Shown: positions 45,571 through 55,558 of the stretch, piece after piece | Position numbering within the stretch: the stretch's first letter is position 1 | How the letters are laid out: every line of letters starts with the position of its first letter | Origin: Marinoscillum sp. 108 | Lineage (GTDB): Bacteria > Bacteroidota > Bacteroidia > Cytophagales > Cyclobacteriaceae | Length of the DNA stretch: 64,000 bases | Direction: 5' to 3' | NCBI RefSeq assembly: GCF_902506655.1 | Contig: NZ_LR734815.1 | Location: 164,340 to 228,339 of the forward strand | Position numbers and translations under genes: made by a program | The notes under the pieces: model-generated | Told to the model about the DNA's origin: nothing | What the model saw: the letters and a program-made list of their open reading frames with translations, nothing else | The model's database searches: none

Positions 45571-45716
45571 GGATTGCTTCGGCGCTCCAAATGTCGCTTC
45601 TCGCAATGACGAACCAAGGGCAAACACCCCATAAAAGTCCGGTTATCATCGCTCCACAAGGGATGCCACACACCGTCATTGCGAATCCCGATAACTATCG
45701 GGTGAAGCAATCTGAC
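45571..45716. repeat. REP-like pair E/F in inverted orientation
   Basis: Copy E (45571-45611) starts 25 nt after the GIY-YIG stop. Copy F (45674-45716) is the inverse type with the hairpin CCCGATA/TATCGGG. The spacer between them is longer than in the other pairs. Confidence 0.85.
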
Positions 45717-45802
45717 ATAAAGACTTAACAGATCCAATCCCTCTCAAAAAGGTGTCAATAAATTCGATCAGAAACCAGATGGAAAGCACCAGCTAATACG
45801 GT

Positions 45803-45845
45803 GGATTGCTTCGGCACTCCCTTACGGTCGCTTCTCGCAATGACG
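45803..45845 (+). repeat. REP-like copy G (unpaired)
   Basis: Same orientation and type as copies A, C and E. The ~40 bp upstream (containing CAGATGGAAAGCACCAGC) also resemble the sequence before copy C, so the repeated module is longer than the palindrome itself. Confidence 0.8.
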
Positions 45846-45857
45846 ACATAAAGCACG

Positions 45858-45876
45858 AAACATCTCATCGAGTCCC
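45858..45876 (+). repeat. 19-bp direct repeat, right copy
   Basis: An exact second copy of AAACATCTCATCGAGTCCC, closing the ~1.2-kb block that begins at 44694. Confidence 0.75.
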
Positions 45877-45915
45877 CGCTGCACCCTCATTTCCCAAAGG
45901 ACGGCACCCAAATAC

Positions 45916-46236
45916 CTATTGAACCTTCACCGCAGTGCCACTGGCACTCACCATAAGCATGCCCGAGTCGCGACCTACGGTCTCATAATCCAGATCCACG
46001 CCGATCACCGCATTGGCACCCATAGACTGTGCACGCTCCTGCATCTCAGCCACAGCAATGTCCTTAGCTTCACGCAAAGCTTTCTCATAAGATCCTGACC
46101 TGCCTCCCACCACATCGGTGATCGCCGCAAAAAAATCCTTGAAAATATTGGCCCCAATGATCGCTTCGCCAGTCACCAGTCCGTAATATTCGGTGATCTG
46201 CTTTCCTTCGATGTTGGGAGTAGTAACTGTAAGCAT
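45916..46236 (-). CDS. YbjQ/UPF0145 family protein
   Basis: This 106-residue cytosolic protein carries the family signatures [33 protein letters not shown] and [14 protein letters not shown]. Family members form pentamers and have no settled function; heavy-metal binding has been proposed. It lies 5 nt downstream of the peptidase gene and is probably in its transcript. Confidence 0.9.
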   Translation of the reverse strand: MLTVTTPNIEGKQITEYYGLVTGEAIIGANIFKDFFAAITDVVGGRSGSYEKALREAKDIAVAEMQERAQSMGANAVIGVDLDYETVGRDSGMLMVSASGTAVKVQ

Positions 46237-46241
46237 ATCAA

Positions 46242-48413
46242 TTATTGTTTAATGTTGGCTAAATCAAGCATAAAGGCATATTCCATGGCTATCTCCCGGT
46301 AAACCCTGAACCGACCAGAAGCGCCCCCATGACCTGCTTCCATATTGGTATTGAGAAGTAGCAGATTATCGTCAGTCTTGAACTCACGCAATTTGGCTAC
46401 CCACTTGGCCGGCTCCCAATATTGCACCTGAGAATCAAAGTATCCGGTCATCACCAGCATGTTTGGGTAATCCTGAGCCTTCACATTGTCATACGGAGAG
46501 TAGCTCTTCATGTATTCATAAGATTCCAGTTCATCAGGATTTCCCCACTCGTCATATTCATTGGTGGTCAGCGGAATGGTAGGGTCAGACATGGTGGTGA
46601 GCACATCCACAAAAGGTACGGCTGCTATCACACCTCTGAAAAGTTCTGGTGCCTGATTGACCACAGCACCCATCAGCAGCCCTCCGGCACTGCCCCCCAT
46701 GGCAAACAGTCTGTTGGAGCTGGTAAAATCTGCATTGATCACGTACTGCGCACAATCAACAAAATCGTTGAATGTATTCTTCTTCTTAAACATCTTGCCA
46801 TCGTCATACCAGGAACGACCCAGCGCCTGACTGCCTCTGATGTGGGCAATACCAAACGCAAAACCACGATCCAGCAAGGACAACCTACTAGAGCTAAAGC
46901 CCGGATCAACAGTGTGACCATATGAGCCATATCCGTAGAGCAAAAACGGACCAGATCCATCCTTCTTGAATCCTTTTTTGTAAATAATGGACATTGGAAT
47001 GCTCCTGCCATCTCTGGCTTCCACCATGATGCGCTCTACTATATACTGAGATGGATCATGTCCACCTACCACCTCGTCCTGCTTCCTCAACTGGCGCTCC
47101 TTAGTGACCATATCAAAGTCATAAACGGTCTCCGGAGTAGCCAATGAAGAGTAATAATACCTCAGGGTGTTGGTTTCAAAATCCTTATTAGTGTCTATAC
47201 CAGCTTTGTAGGCCACTTCATCCATTGGAATGTAATAGTCCTCCTTGCTCTTCTGGTTGATCACACGGAGTTGATTCAGTCCATTTTTCCGCTCTTCCAC
47301 CACCAGAAAGTTTTTGAACACTTCGATGGATGACAACAAAACATCCTCCCTGTGTGGGAGGACCTCTTTCCAATTGGATTTATCTGTATCATTCTCACCC
47401 ACTTCCATCAACCTGAAGTTGGTGGCTTCCCAGTTGGTCACCACATAGAATTTGTCTTCGAAATGCTCAATGGAATACTCATGTACAGCTTCTCTGGGAG
47501 TAAACTGCTTAAAGGCTCCGTTCGGATTGTCCGACTTCAGGATATGGTGGTCAGTGGACAAGGTACTACTATTCCAGATGATGATGTACTCACCGGATTT
47601 GGACTGATAACATCCAATGTAATAAGATGGATCCTCCTCCTTATACACTGTTTTGTCTGTATCTGTAGAGGTGCCCAATGTGTGTTTTTTGATTTCCTCT
47701 GAAAGCAGACTGACCTTATTTTTAGCTGTATAAAAAAGCGTCTGGTTATCTGCGGCCCATGCCACACCAGCCTCAGCAAAGGGAATCTCATCCTTCAGGA
47801 ATTCTCCGGTCTCAAGATTTAATATCCTAATGGTATAAATTCTTCTACTCAGCGTATCCTCACCGAAAGCCAAAAGCTTGTTATCTGGACTTACCTTTAG
47901 TCCGGATACATTGTAAAATTCCTGCCCTTCAGCCAACTGATTCACGTCCAGAATCACTTGCTCTTTAGTACTCAGATCACCCTTTTTTCGGCAATAGATT
48001 GGATACTCTTTTCCCACCTCGTAACGTGAGTAATAATAGTAGCCATGACTCAGATAGGGAACAGACTCATCGTTTTGACTGATCCGCCCAACCATTTCCT
48101 GATAGAGTGTCTCCTGCAGAGTCTCTGTGGATTTTAGTGCCTCCCTGGTGTAGTTATTTTCAGCACCCAGATAATCCAGTACTTTTTTGGTTTGTTCATC
48201 AGGCTCAGAAGCAAGTTTCTGCTCATCTGCCAGTCGCATCCAGTAATAATTGTCTACTCGTACATCTCCATGACCTGTGAGTTCATAAGGTTGTTTTTCG
48301 GCAATTGGTGGCTGCATAAGTTCCTCTTTATCAGTTGTGTTTTTGGGCTCGCCCGCGCATCCTAAATAAAAAATGGCACTCAACAGGAGCACGCTAGATT
48401 GGGGTGTAAACAT
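46242..48413 (-). CDS. S9-family prolyl oligopeptidase / oligopeptidase B-like lipoprotein
   Basis: A lipoprotein signal (FYLGC, Cys19) precedes a beta-propeller (~80-450) and an alpha/beta-hydrolase domain (~460-720). The catalytic Ser is in [11 protein letters not shown], the Asp region in [13 protein letters not shown], and the His in [13 protein letters not shown]. At 723 residues it matches oligopeptidase B, which cleaves peptides after basic residues. Export as a lipoprotein places it in the periplasm or on the outer membrane. Confidence 0.9.
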   Translation of the reverse strand: MFTPQSSVLLLSAIFYLGCAGEPKNTTDKEELMQPPIAEKQPYELTGHGDVRVDNYYWMRLADEQKLASEPDEQTKKVLDYLGAENNYTREALKSTETLQETLYQEMVGRISQNDESVPYLSHGYYYYSRYEVGKEYPIYCRKKGDLSTKEQVILDVNQLAEGQEFYNVSGLKVSPDNKLLAFGEDTLSRRIYTIRILNLETGEFLKDEIPFAEAGVAWAADNQTLFYTAKNKVSLLSEEIKKHTLGTSTDTDKTVYKEEDPSYYIGCYQSKSGEYIIIWNSSTLSTDHHILKSDNPNGAFKQFTPREAVHEYSIEHFEDKFYVVTNWEATNFRLMEVGENDTDKSNWKEVLPHREDVLLSSIEVFKNFLVVEERKNGLNQLRVINQKSKEDYYIPMDEVAYKAGIDTNKDFETNTLRYYYSSLATPETVYDFDMVTKERQLRKQDEVVGGHDPSQYIVERIMVEARDGRSIPMSIIYKKGFKKDGSGPFLLYGYGSYGHTVDPGFSSSRLSLLDRGFAFGIAHIRGSQALGRSWYDDGKMFKKKNTFNDFVDCAQYVINADFTSSNRLFAMGGSAGGLLMGAVVNQAPELFRGVIAAVPFVDVLTTMSDPTIPLTTNEYDEWGNPDELESYEYMKSYSPYDNVKAQDYPNMLVMTGYFDSQVQYWEPAKWVAKLREFKTDDNLLLLNTNMEAGHGGASGRFRVYREIAMEYAFMLDLANIKQ

Positions 48414-48447
48414 GGTTTTGTTATTTTGAGAGTCGGAATTTAGCCAA

Positions 48448-49362
48448 TTACCTCAATAAATCGGTATTCAGGGCTTTCCTTTTCAAACGGCGATTGATCA
48501 AAGGATAAATCAGCACGGAAGCAAGAATGAGTGCAGTACCCAGGTAGAAACCAGAGGTCATCTGTTCCTTTTCAGGAAAAAAGACCAGGGCCATAGCGAT
48601 CCCATAAACGGGCTCCAGGTTAACAGTAAGGTTGACCGAAAAAGCCGACAGACGCTTCATCAACTTTACAGAGTAGGAATAGGCATATACGGTGCAGACC
48701 AGTGCTAATATGATCAGATAACCCCAGTCGCTCAATGTGGGGCTTAATGCCAGGCTGTCTATCCCCTCAAAACTCAAATAAATTGGAAAAAACAGGGCTA
48801 TAGCCAGAGTGGCTCCGATCATTTCATAAAAAGTGATCACAAAAGGATCCTCCCTTTTCGTAAGCTTGCCATTGATGACGGTGAACAGTGCCGCGATGGC
48901 CGCCGATACCATCGCCAAAATCAGTCCCGAAAAGTAATCAAACTCAACATTGAAAATGATGGCTATCCCCACGAAAGCAATCACGCTCAGTACCACTTCG
49001 TAGGGTTTGATCCGGCGTTTGTTAAAGAGTGGCTCTAAAAAGCTCGTCCAAAGTGAACAGGTGGCCATACCCGCCAGGCATACCGACACATTGGATACCC
49101 TGGCCGACAAGAAAAACAAAATCCAATGAGCGGCGATCAAAGCCCCGGTGCCCAATGTGACCCAATGATCTTTTCGCTGCTGAAAGGAAAATGACTTCTT
49201 CCTGAAATAGACAATCGCCAGGAGTCCCACAGAAGCCAGCAGGGTTCTGAAAAATACCATTTCTACAGACGGCAGATCTATCAGCACACCCAAAATGGCC
49301 GTAAATCCCCATATGAGCACAATAAAATGGAGAAAAGCAAAGTCCTTCGTCTCCTGCGTCAT
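48448..49362 (-). CDS. EamA-type (DMT) transporter
   Basis: This 304-residue inner-membrane protein has ten hydrophobic helices in two EamA repeats (FAFLHFIVLIWGFTAILGVL, and the second half from DYFSGLILAMVSAAIAAL). Substrates of this family (amino acids, metabolites) cannot be read from sequence. The ATG overlaps the preceding stop as ATGA, so it is coupled to the LptF/G-like gene. Confidence 0.88.
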   Translation of the reverse strand: MTQETKDFAFLHFIVLIWGFTAILGVLIDLPSVEMVFFRTLLASVGLLAIVYFRKKSFSFQQRKDHWVTLGTGALIAAHWILFFLSARVSNVSVCLAGMATCSLWTSFLEPLFNKRRIKPYEVVLSVIAFVGIAIIFNVEFDYFSGLILAMVSAAIAALFTVINGKLTKREDPFVITFYEMIGATLAIALFFPIYLSFEGIDSLALSPTLSDWGYLIILALVCTVYAYSYSVKLMKRLSAFSVNLTVNLEPVYGIAMALVFFPEKEQMTSGFYLGTALILASVLIYPLINRRLKRKALNTDLLR

Positions 49363-50441
49363 CGGGGTACGGTATTATACATCAGCACACCTACCACCGA
49401 AAAAATAATGTTAGGTATCCACACCGCAAGGATGGGATTGAGTGATCCCGCCTCGGCAATCGCTCGTGCCAGTATGAAAAATATGATAAAAATAAAGGCG
49501 ATCAAGAATCCCAATGCAATCTGAAAACCGGTACCTCGCCGCGACTTTTTAGCCGAAACAATCACCCCAATGAAGCAAAGTATAATCACCCCGAAAGGCT
49601 GCATATAGCGGATGTATTTTTCGATCTGATAGAGCTGTACATCATCGGCGCCACGGCTTTTCTGCAAGGCTATGTAGTCATTGAGCTCAGGGATGGTCAG
49701 CGTCTCCTGCAGCCGTTCTTTGTTTTGAAAATCAGATGGCGACATATTCAGCAAGGTGTCCAGATCTCCTGCCGCCCCCCCTGAGGTGATGATCTCCGTA
49801 TTTTCAAAAATTTGCCTTCGCTGCCAGTTTTTGAGACTCCACTTGGCAGTGGCAGTATCCCAGTGAATTCGCTTGGCAGTGAGCTTATCTTCCAACCGCT
49901 CATCTACAATCCGCTCTAAGGTCACGTTGTAGCCAATGTCCCGCTGATTGTTATACCGGTCTATGTAGATGTAATCATTCTCGGCAATCTTCAGGTGAAT
50001 ATTCCGGTCAGAGTAGAAATACGGCTTTTTCAGGTAATTCAACTCAAACCCTATCCTGAACTTATTAGCATTTGGAATGACATAACCCATGAACACATAA
50101 CTCATAGCAGCAATGAGGACAGCCGCCATGAAATAAGGCACCAGCATTCTCCTGAAACTCACCCCTGAGGCTAAAATGGCAATAATCTCAGTCTGTGCAG
50201 CGAGCTTGGCCGTGACAAACACGGTGGCAATGAAAGCAGTAATGGGTGTCAACAGAATGGCGAAATAAGGAAAGAGCGTCAGGTAATACTTGAAAATCTG
50301 CTCACGGCTCACGTCATTCTGCATAAAATCATCATTCTTCTCCGTGAAGTCAATGACACAGATGATCAATACCAGCATAAACACCACAAAAACAAAGGTG
50401 CTCAACACTTTTTGCAATATGTACCAATCTAATTTCTTCAA
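49359..50441 (-). CDS. LptF/LptG-family LPS export permease
   Basis: This 360-residue protein has the YjgP/YjgQ plan: six helices with a large periplasmic domain (~100-265) between TM3 and TM4. Motifs include LDWYILQKVLSTFVFVVFM, LTPITAFIATVFVTAKLA and EIIAILASGVSFRRML. It should extract LPS with LptB. The start is a TTG inside a TTGA overlap with the tgt stop; the next Met is residue 19, already within helix 1. Confidence 0.92.
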   Translation of the reverse strand: MKKLDWYILQKVLSTFVFVVFMLVLIICVIDFTEKNDDFMQNDVSREQIFKYYLTLFPYFAILLTPITAFIATVFVTAKLAAQTEIIAILASGVSFRRMLVPYFMAAVLIAAMSYVFMGYVIPNANKFRIGFELNYLKKPYFYSDRNIHLKIAENDYIYIDRYNNQRDIGYNVTLERIVDERLEDKLTAKRIHWDTATAKWSLKNWQRRQIFENTEIITSGGAAGDLDTLLNMSPSDFQNKERLQETLTIPELNDYIALQKSRGADDVQLYQIEKYIRYMQPFGVIILCFIGVIVSAKKSRRGTGFQIALGFLIAFIFIIFFILARAIAEAGSLNPILAVWIPNIIFSVVGVLMYNTVPR

Positions 50442-51568
50442 AGTCGGGTTGTTACTTTTTTGACCATGGCTGTTTTCCAGGCATCAAAGTTACCTGCTTT
50501 TATCTGTACCCTCGCCTCCTTTACTAACCATAGATAAAACGATAAATTGTGAATGCTGCAAATCTGAGCTCCCAGTATTTCTTTGCTCATGATCAAATGC
50601 CGCAGATACGCACGGGTGTAAAACGTACTCACATACCCTCCCAATGCAGGATCGATTGGAATATACGCTTCTTTCCACTTTTCATTCTTGATGTTGATGA
50701 TCCCTTCACTTGTGAAAAGCATTCCGTTTCGGGCATTTCTGGTGGGCATCACACAGTCAAACATATCCACCCCCAGTGCGATGCACTCCAGAATGTTTTC
50801 GGGAGTACCTACCCCCATCAAATAGCGAGGCTTGTCAGCAGGCAGTATGTCACAAACCAACTCCGTCATGGCGTACATGTCTTCATGGGGTTCACCCACG
50901 GACAATCCGCCGATGGCATTCCCCTCACGACCCTGCTCGGCGATAAACTCCGCAGACTGCTTACGCAAATCAGGATAAGTGCTGCCCTGCACAATAGGAA
51001 AAAGGGTCTGACTGTAGCCATAGAGCGGATCTGTAGTATCAAACTGCTGTATGCAGCGCTTCAGCCACCGATGGGTCATATGCATGGAATCTTCAGCATA
51101 CTTTTTATCACATGGGTAAGGCGTACATTCGTCAAAAGCCATGATGATATCCGCTCCGATCACCCGCTGTATGTCCATCACCCGCTCAGGTGTGAAATCA
51201 TGCATCGAACCGTCGATATGAGATTTAAATCGCACGCCAGACTCAGTGATTTTTCGGTTATCTCCCAAAGAGTAGACCTGATACCCCCCACTGTCAGTCA
51301 GGATGGGTCGATCCCAGCCATTGAATCCATGAAGTCCTCCGGCTTTTTGAATCACCTCCAGACCTGGCCTCAGGTAAAGATGATAGGTATTGCCCAAAAT
51401 GATCTGGGCATTGATATCCTCCTTAAGCTCCCGCTGATGAACCGCCTTCACCGTACCCGCAGTACCCACCGGCATAAAAATAGGTGTTTCTATTGGCCCG
51501 TGATCCGTTTCCAGCAGGCCCGTGCGTGCCTTGGTTTTTTGGTCTGTATGTTGTAGCGTAAATTTCAT
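50438..51568 (-). CDS. tgt: Queuine tRNA-ribosyltransferase
   Basis: This enzyme exchanges guanine 34 for preQ1 in GUN-anticodon tRNAs. Visible are DSGGYQVYSL (Asp92), GGLSVGEPHEDMY, and the nucleophile Asp271 in MFDCVMPTRNARNG. The C-x-C-x2-C zinc ligands usual before the SRAYLRHL segment are absent: residues 307-318 read PALGGYVSTFYT. The His of the zinc site is kept in SIHNLSFYLW (His340). It starts the coupled tgt-LptF/G-EamA unit. Confidence 0.94.
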   Translation of the reverse strand: MKFTLQHTDQKTKARTGLLETDHGPIETPIFMPVGTAGTVKAVHQRELKEDINAQIILGNTYHLYLRPGLEVIQKAGGLHGFNGWDRPILTDSGGYQVYSLGDNRKITESGVRFKSHIDGSMHDFTPERVMDIQRVIGADIIMAFDECTPYPCDKKYAEDSMHMTHRWLKRCIQQFDTTDPLYGYSQTLFPIVQGSTYPDLRKQSAEFIAEQGREGNAIGGLSVGEPHEDMYAMTELVCDILPADKPRYLMGVGTPENILECIALGVDMFDCVMPTRNARNGMLFTSEGIINIKNEKWKEAYIPIDPALGGYVSTFYTRAYLRHLIMSKEILGAQICSIHNLSFYLWLVKEARVQIKAGNFDAWKTAMVKKVTTRL

Positions 51569-51595
51569 AAATGCCGCAAAAATAGTTGGCTTGGT

Positions 51596-52741
51596 ATGAA
51601 TATCACCATTTTGTGGCTCCTATCTTTACCCACTAAGCCCTATCGTGTTTTGGAGTACTTTTTTTACACATTTGCCTTTCTTCATTTCTTGCTGATCACT
51701 CAGACCATTGCGCCCCTGCTCCGTAAAAGCTCCACAACACAACTCAACACCCTATCTCCTCCTTTTTCGGTCATTGTCTGTGCTCACAATGAAGTGAAAA
51801 ACCTGAAGAAACTGATGCCGCTGCTACTGGCCCAGCAGTACGTGGATTTTGAGATCATCATCGTCCTGGACAGGTGCACTGATGGAAGTATTGCCTTTAT
51901 GCAATCGGTGAATAGTGCTCAGGTATTGACCATAGAAGTCCCCGCTGTACCGGATGGTTTCAACCCGAAAAAGTACGCTTTGACGCAAGGAATAAATGCA
52001 GCTCACAATGAATGGCTTCTACTCACTGATGCTGATTGTCGGCCGGTTTCTGACCAATGGATAGCCTCCTTTGCTCCGTATACTTCAGAGAAGACAGAAC
52101 TCATTCTTGGGATAAGTCCCTATGAATCACAGCCAGGCCTGATCAGTCAGATCACGACATATGAAACGCTGCAAACAGCGATCCATTACACATCAGCGGC
52201 CTATCAGGGCAGGGCCTATATGGGAGTGGGCAGAAACATCGCCTACAGGAAAAGTACCTTCCGTAAGGCAGGGGGATTCCATCCCTTTGAGGCAGTGGTG
52301 GGAGGTGACGATGACCTACTGGTGCAGAAAATAACCACTCCACACAACGCGGCAATTAATTTTAAATCAGATAGTTTAACCAATTCCTCTCCAGAACGTA
52401 AATGGAAAGGGTATCTCAAGCAGAAAACAAGGCATTTGTCAGTGGGAAAGCATTACCAACCAGCAGTGAAAACCGCCCATTTTATAAGGGCCTCTACTCA
52501 CGGTGTTCTATGGCTTTGTTTCCTATATTTGCTCTTCTCTTTTCAGTATTCTTCACGAATTATTGTACTGTTCGGCTTGTTGATACTGGTAAAAGGAGTA
52601 TTTTTCAAAAAAATCGCCAATAACCTCGGGATGCCTTTTAATAGGATTTGGTTTCCGCTGGTGGATTTGATCTATGCGATTTTTTTACCCCTGCTAGGTG
52701 TCAGGGCCATGTTTGTAAAGAATATTAGATGGAAGAAGTAA
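51596..52741 (+). CDS. Membrane glycosyltransferase, GT2 family
   Basis: A helix at ~17-40 is followed by a GT-A domain: FSVIVCAHNEVKNLKKLM, the DxD-type LLTDADCRP, and GGDDDLLVQK. C-terminal hydrophobic segments (~300-370) follow. It probably builds a cell-surface glycan or lipid at the inner membrane. It is 381 residues long. The stop overlaps the sigma factor start by 13 nt. Confidence 0.88.
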   Translation: MNITILWLLSLPTKPYRVLEYFFYTFAFLHFLLITQTIAPLLRKSSTTQLNTLSPPFSVIVCAHNEVKNLKKLMPLLLAQQYVDFEIIIVLDRCTDGSIAFMQSVNSAQVLTIEVPAVPDGFNPKKYALTQGINAAHNEWLLLTDADCRPVSDQWIASFAPYTSEKTELILGISPYESQPGLISQITTYETLQTAIHYTSAAYQGRAYMGVGRNIAYRKSTFRKAGGFHPFEAVVGGDDDLLVQKITTPHNAAINFKSDSLTNSSPERKWKGYLKQKTRHLSVGKHYQPAVKTAHFIRASTHGVLWLCFLYLLFSFQYSSRIIVLFGLLILVKGVFFKKIANNLGMPFNRIWFPLVDLIYAIFLPLLGVRAMFVKNIRWKK

Positions 52742-53340
52742 AAAGGCAGTTTTCAGAAAAGGCCCTTCAGGATTTCAAACTCATCGATCGAGCAACGTTG
52801 CACAATGATGAGTCGGCTTTTGCTGACTTGATGAGCCGGTACAAAAAGCCGGTATACCATATGATCCTCAAAATGGTGCGGAACGTAGATGATGCCGAGG
52901 ATCTTACCATTGAAGCCTTTGCAAAGGCATTCAAAAACCTGGCGCGTTTCAAAAAGGATTACACCTTCAGTACCTGGCTTTTTCGGATAGCGACCAACAA
53001 CGCCATCGATTTTATCAGAAAGAAAAAACTGGAAACCTACAGCCTCAATACGTCATTTACGGATGATAGCGGTGAGTCTGTAAACATCGATGTGGAGGAT
53101 GCCGAGCGTACACCGGACGAAGAGGCGATCAACACTCAGAAGATCGAGCTGGTACGCATGTTTGTGACCAAGCTACCTCCGAAGTATCAGCGACTCGTCA
53201 AGTTGAGGTACTTCGACGAACTCTCCTATGAGGAGATCGCTACTGAGCTGGAAGCTCCATTGGGTACTGTGAAAGCTCAACTCCACCGGGCACGCGAGCT
53301 CATGTATGAATTGGTGAAAGACAAAAAGAAGCACATTTGA
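52729..53340 (+). CDS. ECF-type RNA polymerase sigma factor
   Basis: Region 2 (YHMILKMVRNVDDAEDLTIEAF, FSTWLFRIATNNAIDFIR) and region 4 (LPPKYQRLVKLRYFDELSYEEIA, GTVKAQLHRARELM) are clear; regions 1 and 3 are missing, as in ECF sigmas. It is 203 residues long. No anti-sigma gene is adjacent; rsmG follows in a TGATG overlap and a glycosyltransferase precedes it. The resemblance is to the general RpoE-like, housekeeping-positioned ECF of Bacteroidota. Confidence 0.92.
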   Translation: MEEVKRQFSEKALQDFKLIDRATLHNDESAFADLMSRYKKPVYHMILKMVRNVDDAEDLTIEAFAKAFKNLARFKKDYTFSTWLFRIATNNAIDFIRKKKLETYSLNTSFTDDSGESVNIDVEDAERTPDEEAINTQKIELVRMFVTKLPPKYQRLVKLRYFDELSYEEIATELEAPLGTVKAQLHRARELMYELVKDKKKHI

Positions 53341-53972
53341 TGTCAAGTGGTGTTCAGGTCGTCTTTGACCACTTTCCCGATCTCTCTGCAACCCAAAAAA
53401 AGCAGTTTGAAGCCCTTTCGGGGCTATACACCGAATGGAATGAAAAGATCAATGTCATCTCCAGAAAAGACATTGACCAACTTTACACCAGACACATCCT
53501 GCACAGTCTGGCCATTGCCCGATTCATCTCGTTTCCACCGGGAAGCCGATTACTGGACATTGGCACGGGCGGAGGGTTTCCGGGTATTCCGTTGGCCATC
53601 CTTTTCCCAGAGTCTTCTTTTTTTCTGGCAGACAGCATAGGCAAGAAGATCAAAGTAGTGCAGGAAGTGGCCCAGGCCATTGGGCTGACCAACGTGCATG
53701 CTGAACATATCCGCGCCGAACAAATCAAAGAGAAGTTTGATTTCATCGTATCCAGAGCTGTGGCCAGAACCAGACAGCTCTACAACTGGACCCATCAGAT
53801 GATCCACTCAACTGACCATCCCACATTGGCCAATGGGTACTTACTGCTCAAAGGAGGAGAACTGGACGAGGAGATGAAGGAGCTTGGCCGCTCCCATAGT
53901 GTCGTTGCTATCAGCGATTATTTCGAAGATCCCTTTTTCGAGACTAAAAAGATCGTTTATATTCCGGTATAA
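53340..53972 (+). CDS. rsmG: 16S rRNA (guanine527-N7)-methyltransferase
   Basis: This 210-residue SAM-dependent methyltransferase has motif I LLDIGTGGGFPGIPLAI, the substrate-loop start TEWNEKINVISRKD, and the motif region DFIVSRAVAR. The ATG shares its A with the TGA of the sigma factor gene, so the two are translationally coupled. Confidence 0.95.
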   Translation: MSSGVQVVFDHFPDLSATQKKQFEALSGLYTEWNEKINVISRKDIDQLYTRHILHSLAIARFISFPPGSRLLDIGTGGGFPGIPLAILFPESSFFLADSIGKKIKVVQEVAQAIGLTNVHAEHIRAEQIKEKFDFIVSRAVARTRQLYNWTHQMIHSTDHPTLANGYLLLKGGELDEEMKELGRSHSVVAISDYFEDPFFETKKIVYIPV

Positions 53973-53996
53973 GCCGGATCGTAAAACCACCCTCCC

Positions 53997-55412
53997 ATGA
54001 ACCACGAGGAATTTAGAAAAAACGCCCATGCCGCTGTGGACTGGGTGGCCGATTATTTGGAGCAGATCGAAAAATACCCCGTAAAATCACAGGTAGCTCC
54101 AAAAGACATTTACAACCAGATTCCTGCATCACCCCCAGCTAGCGGGGAGCCTTTTGAGGCCCTGATGAGTGATCTGGACACCATCATTATGCCTGGGATT
54201 ACCCATTGGCAACATCCACACTTTCATGCCTATTTTCCTGGCAACTCCAGCTATCCGTCAGTCATTGCCGAGATACTCACGGCAGGCATAGGCGCGCAGT
54301 GTATGGTTTGGGAAACCTCACCAGCCGCCGCTGAGTTGGAGGAGCGCATGATGGAATGGTTCAAAGGGATGATGGGGCTGCCTTCTGATTGGCATGGAGT
54401 GATCCAGGACACAGCCTCCACAGCCACCCTGACCGCCCTGCTGACCGCCCGCGAATGGAGAACTGATTTTCAAACCAACAGGAAAGGCACTTCAGTAGGC
54501 AAATTAAGGATTTACTGCTCTACGGAAACCCACTCCTCTGCTGATAAGGCGGTGAAAATAGCCGGGCTGGGAAGCGAGAACCTCGTGAAAATCTCGGTGG
54601 ATGACGAGCTGGCCATGATTCCATCCGAACTCGAAAAAGCCATCCAAAATGATCTGGCTCATGGGTATGTGCCGTGCATGGTGATTTCAGCTATGGGCAC
54701 CACCGGCACGTTGGCCTTCGATCCCACCAGACAGATTGGAGAAATCTGTCATAAACACCAGGTCTGGCTTCACGTAGATGCCGCCTATGCCGGAAGTGCG
54801 CTTGTGCTGCCCGAACTGGACTGGCTCAGAGACGGACTACAGTTGGCTGATAGTTTTGTTTTCAATCCGCACAAGTGGCTCTTCACCAATTTTGACTGCA
54901 GTGCCTACTATGTGAAAGACAAAGAAGCCCTGATCAAAACCTTTGAAATACTCCCGGAATACCTCAAAACAAAAACCCGGGGACAGGTAAATGATTACAG
55001 AGACTGGGGGATACAGCTGGGCAGGCGCTTCCGGGCCCTCAAGTTGTGGTTTGTGCTGCGAACCTACGGAGTAGACCTCCTGCGGTCCACCATCCGAACA
55101 CACATTGACTATGGCGGCTGGCTGGCCAGTCAGATTGAGCAAACGCCACACTTTGAGCTGCTCACACCCCAGAAACTAAACATGGTGGTCTTTCGGTACA
55201 ATCCTCCCGGTAAAAGCGTGGAGGAATTAAATGCACTCAATGAAACCATCCTCACCCAAATCAACCAATCCGGCAAGGCTTACGTCACTCACACTAAGGT
55301 AAATGGCCTGTACGGCATAAGAGTGGTACTCGGTCAGACCAGGTTGGAAAAAAAGCACGTGGAAAATTTATGGGGATGGTTGGTTAAAACGAGTGATGCG
55401 CTCTCCAAGTAA
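53997..55412 (+). CDS. PLP-dependent aromatic-L-amino-acid decarboxylase-type enzyme
   Basis: At 471 residues it has the group II decarboxylase plan. PLP-binding parts are HVDAAYAGSA and FNPHKWLFTNFDCSAYY (Schiff-base Lys in PHKW), and the N-terminal HPHFHAYFPGNSSYPS matches the aromatic amino acid decarboxylase branch. Likely substrates are tryptophan, tyrosine or DOPA, giving the amine. It is transcribed after rsmG with a 24-nt gap. Confidence 0.9.
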   Translation: MNHEEFRKNAHAAVDWVADYLEQIEKYPVKSQVAPKDIYNQIPASPPASGEPFEALMSDLDTIIMPGITHWQHPHFHAYFPGNSSYPSVIAEILTAGIGAQCMVWETSPAAAELEERMMEWFKGMMGLPSDWHGVIQDTASTATLTALLTAREWRTDFQTNRKGTSVGKLRIYCSTETHSSADKAVKIAGLGSENLVKISVDDELAMIPSELEKAIQNDLAHGYVPCMVISAMGTTGTLAFDPTRQIGEICHKHQVWLHVDAAYAGSALVLPELDWLRDGLQLADSFVFNPHKWLFTNFDCSAYYVKDKEALIKTFEILPEYLKTKTRGQVNDYRDWGIQLGRRFRALKLWFVLRTYGVDLLRSTIRTHIDYGGWLASQIEQTPHFELLTPQKLNMVVFRYNPPGKSVEELNALNETILTQINQSGKAYVTHTKVNGLYGIRVVLGQTRLEKKHVENLWGWLVKTSDALSK

Positions 55413-55558
55413 AGGTTGGATCCATCTTCCATTTCAGGTCAGTTTACGAAAACATTGAGAATGAGGCACTTTCTGAACAACGGAACTTTAACTCATCATC
55501 CTCTTCTTTTTCACATAATTGCTTCTTATGTTTGACTAAACTATAATCACTTTTTAAA

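Noticed and set aside
45540..45728. Open frame downstream of the GIY-YIG gene with the same repeat-derived phrase
   Set aside because: Made from repeat copies E and F; no independent coding signal.
44843..45845. CRISPR array
   Set aside because: The repeats alternate in orientation, have irregular spacing and no cas genes nearby.
50549..51556. 335-codon frame antisense to tgt
   Set aside because: Complementary shadow of tgt; composition rich in His/Arg/Cys, no family.
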